The translations under genes and the position numbers were made by a program. From an uncultured bacterium (lineage in GTDB: Bacteria > Bacillota_I > Bacilli_A > RFN20 > CAG-826), in the NCBI GenBank assembly GCA_949292105.1, contig CASEYK010000018.1, positions 69,134 to 115,582 on the forward strand: 46,449 nt of DNA, read 5' to 3'. Positions 36,863-44,893 of this stretch are shown here, piece after piece; position 1 is the stretch's first letter, and each line of letters opens with the position of its first letter. The notes below the pieces were generated by a model. It was not told the origin of the DNA, made no database searches, and was given only the letters and a program-made list of their open reading frames with translations.

Positions 36863-36868
36863 ATTATA
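36863..36868 (-). promoter_or_regulatory. -10 box directly abutting holA
   Basis: A perfect TATAAT on the minus strand, 6 nt before the ATG at 36856. It lacks the TG extension and no strong -35 is visible. If used, holA would be transcribed from its own start codon, independently of comEC. Confidence 0.45.
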
Positions 36869-36909
36869 TAAAATGGTTTGCTCTACCGCCACTAAAATGA
36901 GCGATGAAA

Positions 36910-38925
36910 TTAAAAAAGAAAATTTTGAAATGTTATGGTGCCATCAATATCTGTTCGATAAATTTTTACATCGTATTTTTCAAGAGTTGCAATTACTTCG
37001 CTGTGCGGATGACCATAATAATTCATACCAACTGATATAATTGCAATTTCTGGTTGAAGAAACGCGATGAAACGTTCGCTTGAAGACGATTTGGAGCCGT
37101 GATGACCAACTTTTAAGACATCACATTCAATATTTGGATAATTTTCAATGATGAGGGTTTCAACCTTCTCTGAAGCATCACCCATTAATAAATAATGCCG
37201 CTTATCAAGCACAAATCCAATGACAAGAGATTGATTGTTTGTTTCATTGGCTCGTTCAATGAAATTGTTGTAATTATAAAGAGTTAATTGATCATTAATG
37301 GTAAGAGGAAAAGAATCGCTGCTATCAATAAAATGATGAATCGGTAAATATGTTGCTAAAGATGATAACGCACCGTTGTGATCAAAATCGTCATGAGTAA
37401 TGATGCAGTAATCGATTTTATATATTCTTTTTGCTTTCAAATACGAGTACAAAACATCTTTGCCGATATCAAAATATGTTAAACCGCCAGTATCGATAAG
37501 AATTGTCGTGTTTCGGTAGCGAAGCAAAGTTGAATCGCCTTGTCCAACATTGACAAAACTGATTTCATATGTCATCCAATTTTTTATTGGGAGTGAATAA
37601 ATGGATAGGGCTAGGATAGCACAGCCGCAAATCGTTTTAACAAGAGGAAATAGTGAAATACTGATTAGGTAAAGTAAAAAAGCAAAAACAAAATAAAAAA
37701 TAAGTGTTTCAAACTCGCTCAGCGGAGGTAAATAAATACTGCTATGGAAAGAGACAAAAAATTTCGCCATTTGATTTGAAAGATGGGCAAGGGGCGAAAT
37801 TAAATAAATGAATGGGATGCGGTATAAACACAAAAGGGCTAAAACCGCCATAACAATAAAAAATGGTGTAAAGATGGCTTGATATAAGCAAGTGAAAAGA
37901 TTGATTTCATGATAATATTTGATTTCAAATGGAATGAAACAGATAAACAAGAGAAAAGTTTGTAAAAAACTTCGCACTGCTTTTGAGTGAAAGCGCTTTG
38001 CTGCCCTTGTGATGTAATAAAACGCAAACGGCATTGTAAATCCTAAGACAAAACTATCTTGATAAGCAAAGTGGTAATCGCAAACAAGAAAGAAAATTCC
38101 AAATGTAGCAATAATTTGTAGATGATGATAATTATGATGCAAAAGGTATTCGTTAATCCATTTTATAATGTTTAGCAAGACGATGCGCATGAGCGCAAAA
38201 CGCGGAAAAAGAATGACAAAATAAGGGGTTAATAAAAATAAGCTCAATAATTTTGCCCACTTTTTTCGAAAACAAAAGGACAATAAATAGGTAAATGAAT
38301 TGATAAATAGGTAAATGAAAAATCCGCTCGAAGCAATCAATCTCCCCAAATGCAGTTGTTCAAAAGGGTGGCTTATTTCATCGATTTCACCGCCAGCAAA
38401 CAATAACATATTCAAAATAGCGCTTGTGTTTTTATCAAAACGATTTAAAAAATTTTCTTTAATCTCAAGAGATCGAATTGGATTAGCAAAATGAACTTGT
38501 AGAGAAACGGGCTTTAACTCATTTTTTACACCCTTATCTTTTAAAAATTGTTCAAAATTAAATGACGATTCGTAATGTGAAAAATGAATCGGCTTTTTTT
38601 CTCCATTAATCGAAACGATATCACCGACTTCTAATCGATATTGATCGTTTTTGACATACATTTTTTCTAAGCGAGCAGAAAAAATAACATAACTCGGTTT
38701 AGCTTCCACGACAATACCAAGATATTCCTCGCTCTTCCAATTCGGCTGAATCATCGAGACACATATACCTATTAGGTATATACCGATTAAGCTGATACAT
38801 TTTTTCTTTCTGTAGCGGGCAAGGAGATAAATAAGAAAAATAGCGAAAAGAAAAATATAAAAAAACGGATTATTCTTAGTAGATAAACCAAGCCATAATC
38901 CAATAAAAATAAAGATTACAATCAC
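36910..38925 (-). CDS. comEC: DNA internalization protein ComEC/Rec2
   Basis: Polytopic channel that carries single-stranded DNA across the membrane in transformation. The 671-aa protein has N-terminal membrane helices and an OB-fold-like soluble loop (about 60-145), the ComEC competence domain with many helices (about 165-450), and a C-terminal metallo-beta-lactamase domain: VNVGQGDSTLL, THDDFDHNGA near 505-514, LMGDAS and KVGHHGSKSSSS. The MBL metal site is complete. It begins with GTG overlapping the comEA stop (GTGA). A complete comEA-comEC pair suggests DNA uptake or a related function, but no pilus genes are in this window. Confidence 0.95.
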   Translation of the reverse strand: MIVIFIFIGLWLGLSTKNNPFFYIFLFAIFLIYLLARYRKKKCISLIGIYLIGICVSMIQPNWKSEEYLGIVVEAKPSYVIFSARLEKMYVKNDQYRLEVGDIVSINGEKKPIHFSHYESSFNFEQFLKDKGVKNELKPVSLQVHFANPIRSLEIKENFLNRFDKNTSAILNMLLFAGGEIDEISHPFEQLHLGRLIASSGFFIYLFINSFTYLLSFCFRKKWAKLLSLFLLTPYFVILFPRFALMRIVLLNIIKWINEYLLHHNYHHLQIIATFGIFFLVCDYHFAYQDSFVLGFTMPFAFYYITRAAKRFHSKAVRSFLQTFLLFICFIPFEIKYYHEINLFTCLYQAIFTPFFIVMAVLALLCLYRIPFIYLISPLAHLSNQMAKFFVSFHSSIYLPPLSEFETLIFYFVFAFLLYLISISLFPLVKTICGCAILALSIYSLPIKNWMTYEISFVNVGQGDSTLLRYRNTTILIDTGGLTYFDIGKDVLYSYLKAKRIYKIDYCIITHDDFDHNGALSSLATYLPIHHFIDSSDSFPLTINDQLTLYNYNNFIERANETNNQSLVIGFVLDKRHYLLMGDASEKVETLIIENYPNIECDVLKVGHHGSKSSSSERFIAFLQPEIAIISVGMNYYGHPHSEVIATLEKYDVKIYRTDIDGTITFQNFLF

Positions 38926-39455
38926 GTATGCAAAGTAACATAATTGCGAATTTTGTTATATGTTGCGTTACCGATGCCGTAGACATCCATCAACTGTTCA
39001 ATGGTATAAAACATACCATTTTCAGCTCGGTGAGAAACAATTGAGTTTGCAACTGCACTGCTTATGCCGTTAATGTTTTGTAAAGTTAGAGCGTCGTCGG
39101 CATTAACATTAACTTTTTGTATTTCAGTATCGTTACAAATATCAGAATCATCATACTTGCTTGCGATGAAATATGTCATTCCGTTTGTTAATTGAGCGTC
39201 TTCAAAAAAAGCTAATGTGTCGGCGTTGTCAGTCAAGCCTCCAGCAGCTTCGATTAAATCGCCCATGGTTGCTCCTTCACTCAGCACATAGGTTTTTTCG
39301 CTCTTTACCTCTCCTTCGATAGTACAGCGGAATAAATCTTCACTAGCAATAATATAAGAATTTACTGTTTCATTATTGATTTGCGGATCGATGATCATAA
39401 AGCCGATAAAACCGATAATGGCGACGGCAATAATACCAATAATTATTTTTAACAT
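38922..39455 (-). CDS. comEA: Competence protein ComEA, DNA receptor
   Basis: Membrane-anchored DNA-binding protein. The 177-aa protein has one N-terminal helix (about 2-22), an SLBB-like domain with EGEVKSEKTYVLSEGATMGDL near 47-67, and C-terminal helix-hairpin-helix repeats with VNVNADDALTLQNINGIS and DVYGIGNATYNKI. I start it at ATG 39455: AGGAGG lies 6 nt upstream. That ribosome site is inside the 3' arm of a terminator-like hairpin. The gene overlaps comEC by 4 bp, and greA is upstream. Confidence 0.93.
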   Translation of the reverse strand: MLKIIIGIIAVAIIGFIGFMIIDPQINNETVNSYIIASEDLFRCTIEGEVKSEKTYVLSEGATMGDLIEAAGGLTDNADTLAFFEDAQLTNGMTYFIASKYDDSDICNDTEIQKVNVNADDALTLQNINGISSAVANSIVSHRAENGMFYTIEQLMDVYGIGNATYNKIRNYVTLHT

Positions 39456-39457
39456 AA

Positions 39458-39488
39458 AAAACCTCCTATAAAACACATAGGGGGTTTT
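39458..39488 (-). terminator. greA terminator overlapping the comEA ribosome-binding site
   Basis: On the minus strand AAAACCCCCTAT and ATAGGAGGTTTT form a 12-bp stem with one mismatch and a 7-nt loop, followed by T's. It sits 36 bp after the greA stop. The AGGAGG of the 3' arm (39462-39467) is the comEA Shine-Dalgarno, and the six T's are its spacer. Confidence 0.78.
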
Positions 39489-39524
39489 CTTGTTTTTTGG
39501 ATAAAATACCAATTTTATTAATGA

Positions 39525-40007
39525 TTAATGTGAGACGCCAAGAATTTTTACTTGATAATTGGTGCGAGCTTTAACATCGACCACATCGCCAACTTTTTTG
39601 CCCATAATCGCTAAACCGAGCAAACAAGCATGGGAAATTTTGCCTTTTTTAATATCTGCTTCGATTGAACCGACAATTTGATATTTCTTCACACCATCGA
39701 GCAAAGGGCCTGCACCACTGATTTCAAGTTCTACAGTTGAGCCAAGAGAGACTCTGTCGCTGCCTCTTTTGCCTTCATTGATAATTTCGTAATTGCTAAG
39801 AATGTCTTCTAATTCTTTAATTCGATCTTCGATTTCCGCTAAACGCGATTTAGCTGCATCGTAATCAGCGTTTTCTGATAAATCGCCTTGAGCGCGGGCT
39901 TCAGCTAATTGAACTTTTACATTTGGCTGTTCGACATCGAGCAAATGTCTTAGTTCGTTTTGTTTTTCTTCCACGCCTTCTTTAGTTAATTTTATTTTTT
40001 CTTGCAT
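39525..40007 (-). CDS. greA: Transcription elongation factor GreA
   Basis: Promotes cleavage of backtracked RNA by RNA polymerase. The 160-aa protein has an N-terminal coiled coil with AEARAQGDLSENADYDAAK, whose acidic DLSENADYD tip is the catalytic region, and a C-terminal FKBP-like domain. I start it at ATG 40007, 8 nt after GAGG; an ATG 24 nt upstream has no ribosome site. An extended -10 TGCTATAAT lies about 30 nt upstream. A terminator-like hairpin follows. Confidence 0.96.
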   Translation of the reverse strand: MQEKIKLTKEGVEEKQNELRHLLDVEQPNVKVQLAEARAQGDLSENADYDAAKSRLAEIEDRIKELEDILSNYEIINEGKRGSDRVSLGSTVELEISGAGPLLDGVKKYQIVGSIEADIKKGKISHACLLGLAIMGKKVGDVVDVKARTNYQVKILGVSH

Positions 40008-40036
40008 ATGTGATACCTCGATATTTTGCATGCAAG

Positions 40037-40045
40037 ATTATAGCA
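40037..40045 (-). promoter_or_regulatory. Extended -10 promoter of greA
   Basis: TGC plus a perfect TATAAT on the minus strand. Transcription would begin near 40030, leaving a leader of about 24 nt with GAGG. Unlike ispG, which has the same TGCTATAAT, this gene has a normal leader. Confidence 0.6.
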
Positions 40046-40094
40046 TAATATTTTGAAAAAAAATATTTATTTGTAAGTTTGTTGTGAGTAAGAT

Positions 40095-40688
40095 ATGAGT
40101 ATGCGCGAAAGCAAATGGAAAAAACTTTGGATTTTATTTCTCTCGTTCTTTAAGATAGGATGTTTCACCTTTGGTGGTGGCGTGGCAATGATTCCAATCA
40201 TTCAAGCCGAAGTCGTCGATAAACGAAAATGGTTAACCCAAGGTGATATTCTCGATATATTAGCCATTTCTGAATCAACCCCCGGGCCAATTGCTATCAA
40301 CACCGCTACTTTTGTCGGGTATCGCGTTGGAGGATTTTGGGGATCTTTTTTTGCGACATTAGGCGTTGTTTTGCCAAGTTTTGTCATTATTTATATTATT
40401 TCTCTTTTCTATGAAACCTTCATGTCGTGGGAAATTGTTGCCAACGCTTTTAAAGGATTAAAAGTCGGAGTTATTTTACTATTACTTCTTGCCATTATCA
40501 CCATTCAAAAAGCGATTAAATGGAATTGGCTATCAACAATTTTGTTTGCTATTTCATTTATTGTGATGGTCGTTTGCACCGCTCTTGATATTACTTTCTC
40601 CTTCTTGTCTATTTCTATTATTCTTCTAGGAATGATTGTGGGAATAATGCAAGAAGTGATTAAAAAACATAAGGAGGAAAAGAAATGA
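40095..40688 (+). CDS. Chromate transporter family protein, first half-size subunit
   Basis: CHR-family protein of the short, single-domain type. The 197-aa chain has the signature FFKIGCFTFGGGVAMIPIIQAEVV near its start (residues 18-41), then AISESTPGPIAINTATFVG, and about six hydrophobic segments. Such half-size proteins occur as adjacent pairs that probably work as a heterodimer; some export chromate, but the natural substrate of most is unknown. Its stop overlaps the start of the second subunit by 4 bp. No strong ribosome site precedes the ATG; ATG 40101 is a possible alternative start. Confidence 0.9.
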   Translation: MSMRESKWKKLWILFLSFFKIGCFTFGGGVAMIPIIQAEVVDKRKWLTQGDILDILAISESTPGPIAINTATFVGYRVGGFWGSFFATLGVVLPSFVIIYIISLFYETFMSWEIVANAFKGLKVGVILLLLLAIITIQKAIKWNWLSTILFAISFIVMVVCTALDITFSFLSISIILLGMIVGIMQEVIKKHKEEKK

Positions 40689-41260
40689 TTTATTTAGAAT
40701 TGTTTTATGTTTTCTTCCTCATCGGGCTTTTCACCTTCGGTGGCGGTTATGCCATGATTCCGATGATTCAAAGCGAAGTCGTTTCAAGAGGCTGGATTAG
40801 CGCCAGTATGCTTACCGATTTTATCGCGATAAGCGAAGTAACTCCTGGCCCTTTTGCGATTAACATTTCAACTTTTGTCGGGGCGCATGTCGGTGGTGTA
40901 CTAGGAGCTATCTGTTCGCTCATCGCTGTTGTTTTGCCAAGCTTTATCATTATTCTTATTATCGCTTTGATTTTGAATAAATTCATGTCGTCGCGCTATG
41001 TCAAAGGCGCATTAAACGGGGTGAAGCCCATCGTGGTTGGTCTTATTTTATCGACCGCTTTGTTTTTGTTTATTAAAATTATCTTTTTCGGCGGCAACGA
41101 ATTAGATTCAGAATTTGTGTTCGATTTGAAATCGCTGACATTGTTCTTTATTTTATGTATATTATGTCTCGCTTATCGAAAAGTAACGCAAAAGAAAATT
41201 AATCCTATAGGATTATTAATCTTAAGCGCTTGTTTGGGAATCATTATTTTTTCGATTTAA
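40685..41260 (+). CDS. Chromate transporter family protein, second half-size subunit
   Basis: The 191-aa partner of the upstream CHR protein, with GLFTFGGGYAMIPMIQSEVV near residues 14-33 and AISEVTPGPFAINISTFVG near 48-66, followed by four or five hydrophobic segments. AAGGAGG is well placed before the ATG. Its stop shares TTAA with the convergent DUF1292 gene. Pairing with the first subunit suggests a heterodimeric anion transporter; chromate as substrate is only a family label. Confidence 0.9.
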   Translation: MIYLELFYVFFLIGLFTFGGGYAMIPMIQSEVVSRGWISASMLTDFIAISEVTPGPFAINISTFVGAHVGGVLGAICSLIAVVLPSFIIILIIALILNKFMSSRYVKGALNGVKPIVVGLILSTALFLFIKIIFFGGNELDSEFVFDLKSLTLFFILCILCLAYRKVTQKKINPIGLLILSACLGIIIFSI

Positions 41261-41592
41261 TTCTTTTTATCGCCGTGGCAGTGATGGCACTCGCAATCAT
41301 GTTCATGGTCGTGCTCATCACATCCGCATTCGCACTCTTCGTCGTCGGAAAAAGTATTGAGAACCTCTTCTACTTCATCCCATTCGGCATCGCTTTCAAG
41401 CTCATATAAATTGCCTTGTTCATCGTAACGCATGGCCATAATTTCTTGTGGCGTATTTTCATCGTAGAAAAGTACATAAGAAACACCGCGATCTTCGTTA
41501 TCGTAAGTAAAAAGAATTTCGTAACGATGCTCAACTCCTTCGTCGTCAGTAATAATAATGTGATTATCAAGTTTTTTATTTTCCATTTTCAT
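41257..41592 (-). CDS. DUF1292 family protein with Cys/His-rich tail
   Basis: A 111-aa protein. Residues 8-80 match the DUF1292/YrzB family: HIIITDDEGVEHRYEILFTY, YVLFYDE, and the Glu-rich LYELESDAEWDEVEEV end. The C-terminal 25 residues hold six Cys (87, 89, 91, 100, 102, 105) and six His (94, 96, 98, 103, 104, 106), a candidate metal-binding tail. DUF1292 proteins are usually encoded next to alaS and ruvX in Firmicutes, as here, with unknown function. GGAG precedes the ATG, and the gene overlaps ruvX by 17 bp. Confidence 0.9.
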   Translation of the reverse strand: MKMENKKLDNHIIITDDEGVEHRYEILFTYDNEDRGVSYVLFYDENTPQEIMAMRYDEQGNLYELESDAEWDEVEEVLNTFSDDEECECGCDEHDHEHDCECHHCHGDKKN

Positions 41593-42013
41593 TTTTTCTC
41601 CTTCTTAAATATGTATCCAATATTTCGATGGCAGCCATTTGATCAACAACTTTTTTTCTAGTTTGATGGCTGACATTCATATTGTTTAAATAGCGATGAG
41701 CTTCAACGCTTGTCAAGCGTTCATCGACTAAATGGACATGTAAATGAGGATATAATTGCTCAAGTTCTTTTTTAAACTCTAAACAAATTTTAGATCTTTC
41801 AGATTGTTCACCGCTGAGGTGAAGAGGATAACCCAATGCTATTTCATCAATTTCATTCTCGTCACAAATTTTTTTAATCTCTGAAAAAGTTTCTCGATAT
41901 TGATTTGACTTGAATCTAAGTGTCGTCAAAGGATGAACAATTTCAAGAGTATCAGAATAACTGATACCAAGTGTGACTTTACCTAAATCGAGACCGAGAG
42001 CTTTCTTAGACAT
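41576..42013 (-). CDS. ruvX: Holliday junction resolvase-like RuvX/YqgF
   Basis: RNase H-like protein, implicated in 16S rRNA 5' maturation and in junction cleavage. The 145-aa protein has GLDLGKVTLGIS near residues 7-18, ALGYPLHLSG and the closing DERLTSVEAHRYL with its catalytic acids. It overlaps the alaS end by 8 bp and the DUF1292 start by 17 bp, so alaS-ruvX-DUF1292 is a coupled unit, the usual order in Firmicutes. Confidence 0.95.
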   Translation of the reverse strand: MSKKALGLDLGKVTLGISYSDTLEIVHPLTTLRFKSNQYRETFSEIKKICDENEIDEIALGYPLHLSGEQSERSKICLEFKKELEQLYPHLHVHLVDERLTSVEAHRYLNNMNVSHQTRKKVVDQMAAIEILDTYLRRRKNENGK

Positions 42014-44624
42014 TTTTAACTAATTCCCGTGCAGCATCAATAGCTTGTTCAATTTTATCTCGATTTTTGCCTGAACCTTGAGCGAAATCATCTTTGCCAC
42101 CGCCGTTTCCACCTAAGATGGAACAAACTTCTTTAACGATTTTGCCTGCTTTATATCCTTTTTTCAAAGGTTCACCTTTGATAGCACACATTACTGGGAG
42201 GGTATTATTTTCGCTATCTTCGCCAATCAATAAGACGAAATAGTTTTGACGGGTGCTTTTCATATTATCAAGAACGTATGCCAAGGCATTTCGATCCATA
42301 TCTTTCAAATGTGAAACAAAGAACATCATACCATCTTTAGTTTGAGTCGTGCTTTCAAGTTTATCGACCACAAATGTACCGACGCGAGAGCGCAAACTCG
42401 TGATAACCTTTTTCATGTTTTCTTTTTCTTTCATGACAGTTGAAAGTCTAGAAGGAATTTCAACGGCTGATGAAACACCAAGTTGTTCTTCACAATATTT
42501 TAGTAAAATATTCTTCTTTTTATATAAGTCATATGCTCCAGTTGAAGTGCGAGCTTGAATTCTTCTAATTCCGGCAGCGATGCTCTCTTCAAATTCAATA
42601 GCAAAAATGCCGATATCTTGCGTATTAGAGACATGTGTTCCACCGCAGAATTCACTGCTGACCCCTTCAAAACTTACGACGCGAACTACATCGCCATACT
42701 TATCATTGAAAAGTGATTTAGCACCAAGTTTCTTCGCTTCTTCAATTGGCAGCACTTTTGTCTCCATCGGTATAGCCTGAGCAATCCATTGGTTGACTTT
42801 ATCTTCGATTAATCCCAATTCTTGGTCGCTGATTTTACTCAGATGGTTAAAATCAAAGTGAATGTATTCATCACTGACAAAACTTCCTTGCTGATTGATT
42901 GCCTTGCCAAGCACTTCTTCAATAGCGCTTTGGAGCAAGTGTGTTGCCGAGTGATTGCGCATAATTCTAAGTCGCCTTTGTTCATCGATTTTTAATAAAA
43001 CTTTATCTCCGACCGAAATAGTTCCATAGAACATCTGAGCAACATGTAAATGTTGCTTGTTAGGAGCCTTATAAACATAAGCGATACGCCCTTCAAAATT
43101 GTCGCCTTTAAACTCGCCGACATCGGAAACTTGTCCACCAGATTCGGCATAAAAAATTGTTTTATCAAACATGATTTCAACTCGCGATGATGAAGAATCA
43201 ACACTTTGTCCATCTTCAAATAGAGCGATGACACGAGCCTCAATCGGTTTTAAACCATAAGTGAACTCGCTCGGCAATGTGCAAGCGAGTAAACTTTCCG
43301 ATTGCTTGTGCATGCTTTGAACATTTTTTCGCGATTCTCGAGCTCTCTGTTTTTGTTTTTCCATTTCTTGTTGGAATTCTTCTTCATCAACAGTAATATT
43401 TCTTTCTTGACAAATTTCTTTTGTCAATTCAAGCGGAAAACCGAAAGTATCGTATAAGCGGAAGGCTTCTTTGCCGCTTAGACGATTGGTGTCTCCAACA
43501 ATTTGCTTGAGAATTGCTTCACCTTTTTCAAGAGTCATAAAGAATTTCTTTTCTTCTTGTTCCACTACTTTAGCAATAAACGAAGCGTGTTCATTTAAAT
43601 ATGGATAAAAATCAGACATTTGTTGTTTAACAACATCGACTAATTTGTACAAGAATGGCTCATGCAAACCTAAAACATTGCCATAGCGAACCGCTCTACG
43701 GAGTAAGCGTCGCAAAACATACCCGCGGCCTTCATTGGAAAACATTTCACCATCGGCTAGAGCGAATGTAATCGCACGAATATGATCAGCGATAACGCGG
43801 AAAGCTAATGGATTTGAATTATATTTTTTATGCGACAATTTTTCTGTTTCTTGGATGATTGGCCAAAAGAGATCGGCTTCAAAATTTGTATCTTTGTTTT
43901 GAAGGATACAGGTAATACGTTCCAAACCAGCACCAGTATCAATATTTTTGCTCGGCAATTCTTTAAAATTTTCTCTTGCCACACCCTCAACAGCATTATA
44001 TTGAGAGAAAACAATTCCCCAAATTTCTATATATCGATCATTTTCAATTTCGTCGTGAAGAAGTCTGACACCAAGATGATTTGGATCCCACTTTTCACCG
44101 CGATCAAAAAAGACCTCGGTGTTTGGTCCACATGGTCCTTCACCAATTTGCCAGAAATTATTTTCTAAAGGAATAAGATGGTCCTCTGTTATACCATTTG
44201 CCATCCATAATTTTTTTGTTTCAACATCAGATGGGTGATAGGTCATATACAATTTATCAATCGGCATGTCAAACCACTGTGGAGAGGTTAAAATTTCTAC
44301 TGCCCAAGCAATAATTTCTTTGCGGAAATAATCGCCGATTGAAAAGCAACCTAACATTTCAAAGAAGGTGTGATGACGAGCGGTGTGACCAACATTTTCA
44401 ATATCGTTGGTACGAATCGCTTTTTGAACATTGACGATGCGTCTAGCTGGCGGTATTTCTGAACCATCAAAATATTTTTTAAGAGCGGCAACGCCCGAAT
44501 TAATCCATAGCAAAGTCGGATCATGAATTGGAATGAGCGAAGCGCCTGGCTCCACTTTATGACCTTTTGTTTTAAAGAAATCTAACCATAATTGGCGAAC
44601 TTCATTGCTTGATAAATTTTTCAT
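42006..44624 (-). CDS. alaS: Alanyl-tRNA synthetase
   Basis: Charges tRNA-Ala. The 872-aa protein has the class II aminoacylation domain with the GHTARHHTFFEMLGCFS block, the editing domain with HSATHLL and CGGTHVSN (zinc ligands), and a DHHA1 C-terminal domain with GGNGGGKDDFAQG. I start it at ATG 44624, 8 nt after GGAGG; the TTG at 44639 overlaps that ribosome site. A T-box leader precedes it, so expression should rise when uncharged tRNA-Ala accumulates. Confidence 0.97.
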   Translation of the reverse strand: MKNLSSNEVRQLWLDFFKTKGHKVEPGASLIPIHDPTLLWINSGVAALKKYFDGSEIPPARRIVNVQKAIRTNDIENVGHTARHHTFFEMLGCFSIGDYFRKEIIAWAVEILTSPQWFDMPIDKLYMTYHPSDVETKKLWMANGITEDHLIPLENNFWQIGEGPCGPNTEVFFDRGEKWDPNHLGVRLLHDEIENDRYIEIWGIVFSQYNAVEGVARENFKELPSKNIDTGAGLERITCILQNKDTNFEADLFWPIIQETEKLSHKKYNSNPLAFRVIADHIRAITFALADGEMFSNEGRGYVLRRLLRRAVRYGNVLGLHEPFLYKLVDVVKQQMSDFYPYLNEHASFIAKVVEQEEKKFFMTLEKGEAILKQIVGDTNRLSGKEAFRLYDTFGFPLELTKEICQERNITVDEEEFQQEMEKQKQRARESRKNVQSMHKQSESLLACTLPSEFTYGLKPIEARVIALFEDGQSVDSSSSRVEIMFDKTIFYAESGGQVSDVGEFKGDNFEGRIAYVYKAPNKQHLHVAQMFYGTISVGDKVLLKIDEQRRLRIMRNHSATHLLQSAIEEVLGKAINQQGSFVSDEYIHFDFNHLSKISDQELGLIEDKVNQWIAQAIPMETKVLPIEEAKKLGAKSLFNDKYGDVVRVVSFEGVSSEFCGGTHVSNTQDIGIFAIEFEESIAAGIRRIQARTSTGAYDLYKKKNILLKYCEEQLGVSSAVEIPSRLSTVMKEKENMKKVITSLRSRVGTFVVDKLESTTQTKDGMMFFVSHLKDMDRNALAYVLDNMKSTRQNYFVLLIGEDSENNTLPVMCAIKGEPLKKGYKAGKIVKEVCSILGGNGGGKDDFAQGSGKNRDKIEQAIDAARELVKNV

Positions 44625-44646
44625 CTTTTTTGCCTCCAAACAATAT

Positions 44647-44672
44647 AAAAGTCGTTCACTAAGGAACGACTA
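44647..44672 (-). terminator. T-box regulatory terminator before alaS
   Basis: On the minus strand AGTCGTTC and GAACGACT form a perfect 8-bp stem with a 6-nt loop, followed by TTTTAT. The T-box sequence just upstream can pair with its 5' side to form the antiterminator. Confidence 0.88.
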
Positions 44673-44860
44673 TTCATCGCGGTACCATCCTTATTCGTTA
44701 CAAAGTAACGCACTTTATTTTTAGCATTACGGAGCTAATCCGGCGGGTATTAATCGCTTCCGAAGAAGTGGCGCGTTTGCATCTCGTGTATCTCTTCCAC
44801 CATCTGATACTCTCTATAACGAGATAGTCAAACTGGGTTTCCTCATTGAATTTAGCTTTA
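44648..44860 (-). promoter_or_regulatory. T-box riboswitch controlling alaS
   Basis: The core AAGGATGGTACCGCGA (minus strand, about 44677-44692) matches the T-box consensus. Its TGGT can pair with the ACCA end of tRNA-Ala, which has discriminator A. A terminator hairpin follows. Stem I is probably the hairpin closed by ATCTCGT (44819-44825) and ACGAGAT (44781-44787). A GCA right after the 3' arm (44778-44780) is a candidate alanine specifier, but I cannot fix it. 5' limit is approximate. This region fills the 269 bp between mnmA and alaS. Confidence 0.9.
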
Positions 44861-44893
44861 TTTTATCAATTAAAATGATAAAAATCTAGTCTT

